Assembly: GCF_003121895.1 (NCBI RefSeq)
Contig: NZ_QEWW01000001.1
Span: forward strand, 1-64,000
Origin: Ignatzschineria cameli
GTDB taxonomy: Bacteria > Pseudomonadota > Gammaproteobacteria > Cardiobacteriales > Wohlfahrtiimonadaceae
Direction: 5' to 3'
DNA length: 64,000 bases
The notes beneath the pieces were generated by a model, which saw nothing but the letters and a program-made list of their open reading frames with translations, had not been told where the DNA came from and ran no database searches. The number at the start of each line of letters is the position of its first letter. The first letter of the stretch is position 1. Positions 10,101-19,100 of this stretch are shown here, one piece after another. A program made the position numbers and the translations under genes.

Positions 10101-13100
10101 TCAGATTAAGATGCTCGGCGCAAAGGATGATACTGATTTTACCGGCTTACTCTCTTTAGGGGATGATGCGCACTTAAGTGTGGAAAAATCGGGCTTTTAT
10201 CGCATTAACTACGATCTTTTAGGAACCGGTACGATCGGTATTACCGCGGATAGTACGATCAATTTTATGCCAGCAGATGGTCGAAATCCGCAAGCTTTCA
10301 ACGGAACCTTCAATGTCCATAATGGTGCGTTACAACTCAATCAGAAAGCGTTTGAGGCCTTAACAACGGCAAATCTTGGTCTACTGGGCGGCGAAGCACA
10401 TTTGACCGTTTCCGATCAATCGGTCAAAAACCTGACGATGAAAGAGGGGACGATCTATCTCACTGATCCCGATAAACCTGCCCATAATAATCATCTCAAA
10501 GTGACGGAAACAATCATTTTAGAAGGCGATAAGAACTATATCGGTGTTAATAAAGAATCACTTGAGAAGAAAGAGGTTGAGGCGAATGAGATTATTGCCG
10601 GGAATCCTTCATTCTTAGATCAACAATTTGGCGGAAAAGGGGAGGTTTTACTCTCATCCGGTAATGATATTGTGGTTAAAGACAATAGTGGTGCGATTAA
10701 CCAAGACTTTGAAGCGATCTTCCTTACAGATCTCAATAAGGAATTGATTACTGGAAAAGATTTAGAGCACAGCACAGGGAGTCTTCAAGATGGCGCGGGA
10801 ATAGGTTACTACGGCTTTAATGGTCTTCGTACGGAAGGAAAAGAGATCTATCTCAGCTATGGCTTAGATGAAATTGATGCGCAGGAAGATAGGGCCGTAT
10901 TGATCACTTCTAATAATGATGAGATCAAAACTGAGAGTCGCGATCTACGAATTCGCCTAACAGGAGAGGGTGGATTTACCTTTACCGGCGATGCACCGAT
11001 TACGCTATCAGGTAACTTAAATACCTATAGCGGTAATACGATTCTTGATAATACCAACATAACCGCAGGGATGGATCAAGTCTTTGGGGTTGGTGGTAAC
11101 CTTGATCTTAATGGGGAATCTACCTTTGATCTTGGAAACTTTAGACAGCAGATTGATACGCTAAAGATTGACAAGGACTCGACCTTAAATCTCAATAATG
11201 GAGCATTACATTTAGTGAAGAATGAGGCTTCAGAGATTATAGGAACAATTAAAGGATCAGAAGATTCCAAACTTCATATTAAGCAAGGCATCGTAAATGT
11301 TCAGAGTTCTAATGCAGATTTAGAAACGACGATTGATCTTGATAATAAAGTGACGCTCAATCTTGCACAGGCAGATAGTTTAGGTCGTGGCGATATCGTT
11401 ATGAATTCTACAGAGCTTGAAGCGGGGAATAATACCATTAACCTTAATGCCGGTGGCCAGTTTGCCAATCAACTCACCGGTGATGCTTCTAATAACTTTA
11501 ATATTAAAGCGAACACTGAAGGAAAAGCTGTCGAATTAACAGCTGATAACAGTGGTTATGCAGGAAGCATCAATATTGCTGAAAAAGCAGAAGCAGAGGT
11601 GAATGTACTCAATAACTTAGGTTCTGGTTTAATCGATATTGCCGGAGGTTTAACCTTTAAGAGTGGCGCCTCTGGAAATTTTGATAATCAGTTTAAAGGG
11701 GGTGGCTCCATCACCTTAACCGATAATCTCTTAACGGTGAATGGCAATCATCATGCATTTAATGGAATATTAAACTTAGGTGAAACCGCCAATTGGACTA
11801 TTGCGCGTCACGAAGATTATCGTGCCAATTATCAGCTTGCCGGCAATGGTTCGATGACCGTAGCGGTAGAAAGTGGGGATGTTAAAAACCTTGCCAATAT
11901 TCAATTCACAAATAAAAATAAGAGTGATTTTGGTGGTCATCTCTATGTGAAAAATGGCAATCTGCAATTAGATGATGGTGCGCAAAATGCACTTGAAGCA
12001 GGGAATCTCCACTTCTCTAATGGCAGTCAAGGAACGGTTTTACAAGATATTACTGTCGGTTCGCTCGAGCTTGTTAACAGTACCCTAAAGGTGACCGACC
12101 AAGATGGGAAGTTCAATATTCTTACCGCAAGCAATGGGATTGCGCTCAAAGGAGATACGAAAGTTGAGATCGATAATAAAGATCTCTTAGGTAAAGGCCA
12201 AGCGATTGAAGAGATTAAGCCAAAAGGTACACTCCTTGATCAGCAAAATCAGCTCACTTTAGGGGAGACATTTGCGCGTGGTAAAACCTCCGGCGATCGT
12301 GACTCAATCACTTTAGTGGATAGCGAGGGGAATGTCGTGAGCGATATCTTCGATGTCAAAAAAGCGATTGTCGGGCAGGAAGAAAATGGGGTTGCAATCT
12401 ACGATTACAGTAAGCTTGTCGCCGATGATACAGGTATTCACGCCGGCTATGGTTTAGCAGCACTCTCTGCTAATGCCGATAAAGTGGTGACAATTGATAG
12501 TGAGGATTCAACGGAAACAACGCTCTCGGTGAAGCTCACAGGTGAAGGTGGCTTTACTTATACTGGCGATCAAGCGATTACCGTAACAGGTCAGCAGAAT
12601 GATTACCAAGGTGCTTCAACAATTGAGCAGGGATCTGTGAATCTCGGTGCTGACAATGCACTCGGTAAAAAAGGCGCATTGGTTCTCACTGGCGGCGCTC
12701 TTAATCTTGCGGGCTTTGCGCAACGTGCCGATCACTTAACAGCGGATGAAAAATCGAAGCTTGATCTTGCAGGTGGCACGCTATCATTGACGAATGGGGT
12801 TAACACCATTGCCGGGGAGGTTGCCGGAGATAGTAGCGCAACACTCAATGTGGAGCAAGGTTCACTTACGGTGAGTTCAAATAATGCTGATCTCTCCGCT
12901 GAAATCAATCTCGGTGAAAAGGTAACTGCAACATTAGAGAGCGCTGATGGGCTAGGTAAAGGCGATATTCATCTCGCTGGAGCAAATAAAATTGACATCA
13001 ATGGTGGTGGCGATTTTGCCAATAACCTTACCGGGGAGAATGTCGATAATGCCTTGAATCTCAATACAGGAGCGGTCAATCTCTTAGGCAATAATAGTGC

Positions 13101-16100
13101 TTATGCTGGAGCTATTAACATTGGGAAAGAAGCACAAGCAAATGTCAATCGTCTGCGTAATCTTGGAACAGGATTAGTGGATATTGCAGGAAAGCTCAAT
13201 TTTGCTAATTCAACGGTAAGTGGCGATTTCAATAATGCCTTTACTGGCACGGGTGAGATTAAGCTCAATGGCAATACGCTCAATGTGACCGGCGAGCATG
13301 ATGGCTTCGGCGGGATTCTCAACCTTGCTGAAGGATCTACATGGTCAGTGACGGATCGAGAAGGAGGTTACAATATCAACTATGGTCTTACCGGTAAGGG
13401 GACAATCAATGTTGGCACTAAAGGTGCGATTGCCCTTAAGAAAGAGCATGTTGATAATTTTGTAGGCGATTTTAATGTCAAACAAGGAGATTTAGTCTTA
13501 GACAATAACGGGTTATCGACCCTTGAAAAAGCATCACTTGGCTTGATTGGCGGTTCTGCAACCTTAATGGAAGATGGGCAATCATTGAAAAATCTCATCT
13601 TTGATCAAGGAGCAATGACGCTTAATACTGTCACTGATGAGGAGCGTTTCAATCATCTGACAGTCACAGATACTATCTCATTGAGAGGAGATCAGAATAA
13701 GATCCAAGTCGATCCAGCGATCATTCCGGTTCATGATAAGGATTTGGGGAATGTCGATCAGAAGATCTCTTTCCTCGATCAGCAGTTTGGTGAGACAGGC
13801 GAGACGCTTATTTCAGGTAACGTCGCTGTTTATGATCATACAGGCGCACTCAGCTCCGACTTTGAAGCGATCTTTTTAGCGGATAAAGAAGGGAAACTGA
13901 TCGAGTCGAAAGATGTGGGGCAAAGCACTGCCTTGATTCAGAATGGTGAAGGGAGAGCTTATTACGGCTTTAATGGTCTAAAAACCGATGATAAGGGAAT
14001 CCATCTCAACTATGGATTAGATGAGTTAGAGGCATTTTCAGGACATAATATTGTTGTCTTATCAGACACCTCTAATGTTGAGACTGAAAGTCGAGATCTG
14101 CGTGTCCATTTAACGGGAGAAGGGGGATTCATTTTCAAAGGTGACCAAGCTATTACCCTCTCTGGTGTTGAGAATGATTACACAGGGAATACATTGATTG
14201 ATGGTGCCTCCATTACTGCGGGAATGGATCAAGTTTTTGGGATTCAAGGCAATCTTACCCTTGAAGGGAATTCTCAATTCGATCTTGGTCAATTCAATCA
14301 ACAGGTTGATACTCTAATGATAGAGGAGTCTTCTCTGTTGAATCTGAAGAGAGGGACATTCACCTTGGATGACAATGAAGTATCAACAGTTAATGGGTTG
14401 TTGCAAGGAGTGGCGGAATCTAAGCTTAATATTACTCAAGGCATCGTCAATATCAATTCGAGAAATAGCGGACTTCAGAGTGCTGTTAATTTAGGAAATG
14501 ACGTTATTATCAATCTAGCAGAGGCTGATGGTTTGGGCTCAAGCATCATTGCGCTCAATCAAGGCAGTAATACCATTAACCTTAATGGAGGCGGTCAATT
14601 TGCCAACCAACTCACCGGTGATGCTTCTAATAACTTTAATATTAAAGCGAACACTGAAGGAAAAGCTGTCGAATTAACAGCTGATAACAGCGGTTATGCA
14701 GGAAGCATCAATATTGCTGAAAAAGCAGAAGCAGAGGTGAATGCACTTAATAACTTAGGGACAGGTTTGCTCGGTGTTGCTGGTAAATTAGCCTTCAATA
14801 GTGAGGCTTCAGGTGATCTTAACAATGCTTTTGCCGGCGCAGGTACCATTGCACTCAATGGCAATACGCTCAATGTGACAGGTAAACATGATGGGTTTAC
14901 AGGTCTCCTTGAGCTGATGGAGGGTTCTACCTGGTCAGTGACGGGTCGCTCGGGGGATTATAATATCAATTATGCGCTTGCGGGCAGTGGCACCATGAAT
15001 GTGGGTGCCGAGCAAAATATTTTACTTAATAACAAGAATGAGAATCAGACATATAGCGGTAATTTCAATGTTCACCAAGGAAATTTAGTACTCAATACCA
15101 CAGCAGGTTATGCGCTTAAAACGGGGAATGTGCATCTCTTAGCCGGAACAAAAGGAACAGTTGAGACTGACATTACGGTGGGCTCACTTGAGCTTGATCA
15201 GAGCACTCTCAAAGTGACGGCAACCGATGGTAAATTCAATCTGTTGACGGCGACGAATGGAATTGCCCTTAAAGGCGATACGCAGGTGCAGATCGATAGC
15301 ATATCTCAACTTGGTCATGCCGAGATTGAAAGTGATAAAAATGTGCTCGATCAACAAAATATCGCTAATCTCGGTGAGCTCTTCGCTAAAGGAGAAACAT
15401 CAGGGGATCAAACATCCATCACCTTGATTGATGCCGAGGGGAATGCGATTACAGAAGTGAATAATGTTCATATTGCCCTCAATGGACAGGAAACTGCCGG
15501 CGATGGGATCTATGATTATACGGGATTAGTCGCCGATGAGATCGGTATTCACGCAGGTTATGGACTCAAAGCGCTCTTGGCAAATAAGGATCAGTCAGTC
15601 AAAATCGATAGCACAGGGGCAGACGAGCAGAATCTCTTTGTGAAGCTCACTGGTGAAGGAGGCTTTACCTATACCGGCGATCAAGCGATTACCATTACAG
15701 GACAGCAAAATGATTACCAAGGTGCTTCAACAATTGAGCAGGGATCTGTGAATCTCGGTGCTGACAATGCCCTAGGTGAAAAAGGGGCATTGGTTCTCAC
15801 TGGCGGCGCTCTTAATCTTGCGGGCTTTACGCAACGTGCGGATCAGTTAACAGTTGATGAAAAATCAATGCTTGATCTGGCAGGTGGCACGCTGTCATTG
15901 ACGAAGGGTGACAATACTATTGCCGGGAAGATTGCCGGAGATGGTAGCTCAACACTCAATGTGGAAAAAGGATCTCTCAAAGTCGATTCAAGGAATGCTG
16001 ATCTCTCAGCAGCTATCAACTTGGGGAGTGAAGTTGCGGCAACCTTAGCAAATGCTGATGGACTAGGTAAAGGCGATATTCATCTCGCCGGAGCAAATGA

Positions 16101-19100
16101 AATTGATATCAATGGTGGAGGGAACTTTGCTAATAACCTTACCGGGGAAGATGTCGATAATACATTGAATCTCAATACAGGAGAGATCAATCTCTTAGGC
16201 AATAATAGTGAATATGCCGGCAGCATCAATATTGCCGAGAAAGCACAAGCAAATGTCAATCGTCTGCGTAATCTTGGAACAGGATTAGTGGATATTGCAG
16301 GAAAGCTCAATTTTGCTAACTCAACGGTAAGTGGCGATTTCAATAATGCCTTTACTGGCACGGGTGAGATTAAGCTCAATGGCAATACGCTCAATGTGAC
16401 CGGCAAACATGATGGGTTTACAGGTCTTCTCAATCTGATGGAAGATTCGACCTGGTCAGTGACGAATCAACAAGGGGATTACAATATCAACTATGGCGTG
16501 ACCGGCGGTGGCACCATGCGTGTGAGTGCGGCAGGAAAGATTGCATTTACCCAAGATTTGACGCAAAAACCGCAGAAGAATTTCACTGGTTATTTTGATG
16601 TCACCAAAGGAGATCTCGCTTTAGACGATAAGGGTCTATCGGTTCTTGAAAATGCCTCATTAGCACTGAAAGGCGGTTCTGCGACCTTAATGGAAGATGG
16701 GCAATCGCTGAAAAATCTCACCTTTGATCAAGGAGCAATGACGCTTAATACTGTCACTGACGAGGAGCGTTTCAATCATCTGACAGTCACAGATACTATC
16801 TCATTGAAAGGAGATCAGAATAAGATCCAAGTCGATCCAGCGATCATTCCGGTTCATGATAAGGATTTAGGGAATGTCGATCAGAAGATCTCTTTCCTCG
16901 ATCAGCAGTTTGGTGAGACAGGCGAGACGCTCATTTCAGGTAACGTCGCCGTTTATGATAATACCGGTGCGCTCAACTCCGATTTTGAAGCGATCTTTTT
17001 AGCAGATAAAGATGGGAAACTGATCGAGTCGAAAGATGTAGGGCAAAGCACTGCCTTGATTCAGAATGATGCCGGTAGAGCCTATTATGGTTTTAATGGG
17101 TTGCGGACTGATGACAAAGGAATTTATCTTAATTATGGGCTTGATGAAATTGAGGCTTTTGAAGGACGAATTGTTACTGTTAAATCAGATAGAACAAATG
17201 TGACCCAAGGAAGCCGAGATTTACGGGTGGAGCTGGTTGGAAAAGGGGGCTTTACCTTTACTGGTGATGAGGCGATTACTCTTTCTGGTAACCTTAATAC
17301 CTATACCGGTGACACGCTTCTTGATAATACTCAAATTACAGCGGGGATGGATCAAGTCTTTGGGATTGGCGGAGATCTCACGCTGAAAGATCAATCTAAA
17401 TTTAATCTCGGCACCTTTAATCAACAGATTGATTCTCTACAAGTAGCAGGAGCCTCTACGTTAGATCTACAAAAGGGGAATTTATCGCTGATGAACAACG
17501 GGAATTCGACCATTGATGGTGCTCTGTTGGGGGAGGAGGGCTCTCAGCTTAATATCAATCAAGGGATTGTGAATGTTAATTCAAGCAATAGCGGACTTCA
17601 GAGTGCTGTTAATTTAGGAAATGACGTTATTATCAATCTTGCAGAGGCTGATGGTTTGGGCTCAAGCACTATTGCGCTCAATCAAGGCAGTAATACCATT
17701 AACCTTAATGGAGGCGGTCAATTTGCCAACCAACTCACCGGCGATGCTTCTAATCAATTGAATATTAATGTCAATGAAGGAAAAGTAGCGGTTGATTTAA
17801 TAGCAGACAATAGCGGTTATTCGGGAAGTATCAATATTGCCGAAAAGGCAGAAGCACAGGTCAATGCACTCAATAACTTAGGCTCTGGTTTGATTGGAAT
17901 TGCCGGTAATCTTGCGTTCAACTCTAAGGCTTCTGGTGATTTTAATAATCAGTTTAAAGGTACGGGTGAGATTACACTTCATGGCAATACGCTCAATGTT
18001 CTCGGTAATCACGAAGGATTCACAGGCTTACTCAATCTGACCGAAGATTCTATCTGGTCGGTGAGCGATCGTTCTGGGAATTACAATATCAACTATGGCG
18101 TGACCGGCGGTGGCACCATGCGTGTGAGTGCGGCAGGAAAGATTGCATTTACCCAAGATTTGACGCAAAAACCGCAGAAGAATTTCACTGGTTATTTTGA
18201 TGTCACCAAAGGAGATCTCGCTTTAGACGATAAGGGTCTATCGGTTCTTGAAAATGCCTCATTAGCGCTGAAAGGCGGTTCTGCGACCTTAATGGAAGAT
18301 GGGCAATCGCTGAAAAATCTCACCTTTGATCAAGGAGCAATGACGCTTAATACTGTCACTGATGAGGAGCGTTTCAATCATCTGACAGTCACAGATACTA
18401 TCTCATTGAGAGGAGATCAGAATAAGATCCAAGTCGATCCAGCGATCATTCCGGTTCATGATAAAGATTTAGGTAATGTAGATCAGAAGATCTCTTTCCT
18501 CGATCAACAATTTGGCGAAAAAGGAGAGACCTTAATTTCTGGTCAAGTGATCGTCCAAGATAATAATGGTGTGGTCAATCCCGATTTTGAAGCGATCTTC
18601 TTAGCAGATAAAGATGGGAAGTTGATCGAATCGAAAGATGTGGGTCAAAGTACCGCGCTTATTCAGAACGATGCCGGCAAAGCCTATTATGGTTTTAATG
18701 GTTTAAAGACCGATGAGCATGGAATTCATCTCAATTATGGGCTTGATGAGCTTGAAGCATTTAAGGATAAGAATATTGTTGTTTTATCGGACACCTCAAA
18801 TGTGAATACTGATGCTCGAGATCTGCGAGTAGAACTTGTTGGTGAAGGTGGATTTATCTTTAAGGGCAGTGAAGCAATCACGCTATCAGGGAATGAGAAT
18901 AGCTATACCGGCAATACATTGATTGATGGAACATCGATCACTGCAGGTATGAATCATGTCTTTGGACAAGCGGGGAATCTCACAATCTCGAATAAAGGGG
19001 CCTTTGATCTCAGTGAGAAGAAGCAGATTGTTGATACACTTGCGATTGAAGAGGGATCAACACTCGATATTCGTCGTGGGGAACTCACTGTCCGTGAAAG

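Larger units (their letters stand above)
5426..19070 (+). repeat. Nine tandem modules (about 1.57 kb) inside the autotransporter, types A and B
   Basis: Module starts, taken at the recurring H-x-x-FTG segment, lie near 5426, 6979, 8590, 10120, 11743, 13291, 14881, 16401 and 18001. Spacing is 1.52-1.62 kb. Each module holds a YNINY...GT segment, a DQQ..GE segment, a YGL motif, a GEGGF.Y.GD PATR-like segment and an ADGLG/NNLG tail. The YGL motif sorts them: HAGYGL (type A) near 6121, 9258, 12439 and 15550; HLNYGL, YLSYGL or YLNYGL (type B) near 7676, 10848, 14002, 17130 and 18730. The order is therefore A-B-A-B-A-B-A-B-B, a 3.1-kb super-repeat with one extra B at the end. Confidence 0.88.

Noticed and set aside
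13101-13322. Minus-strand ORFs inside the autotransporter and dnaE
   Set aside because: They are antisense reading frames of strongly supported genes, with similar ones recurring in each passenger module.
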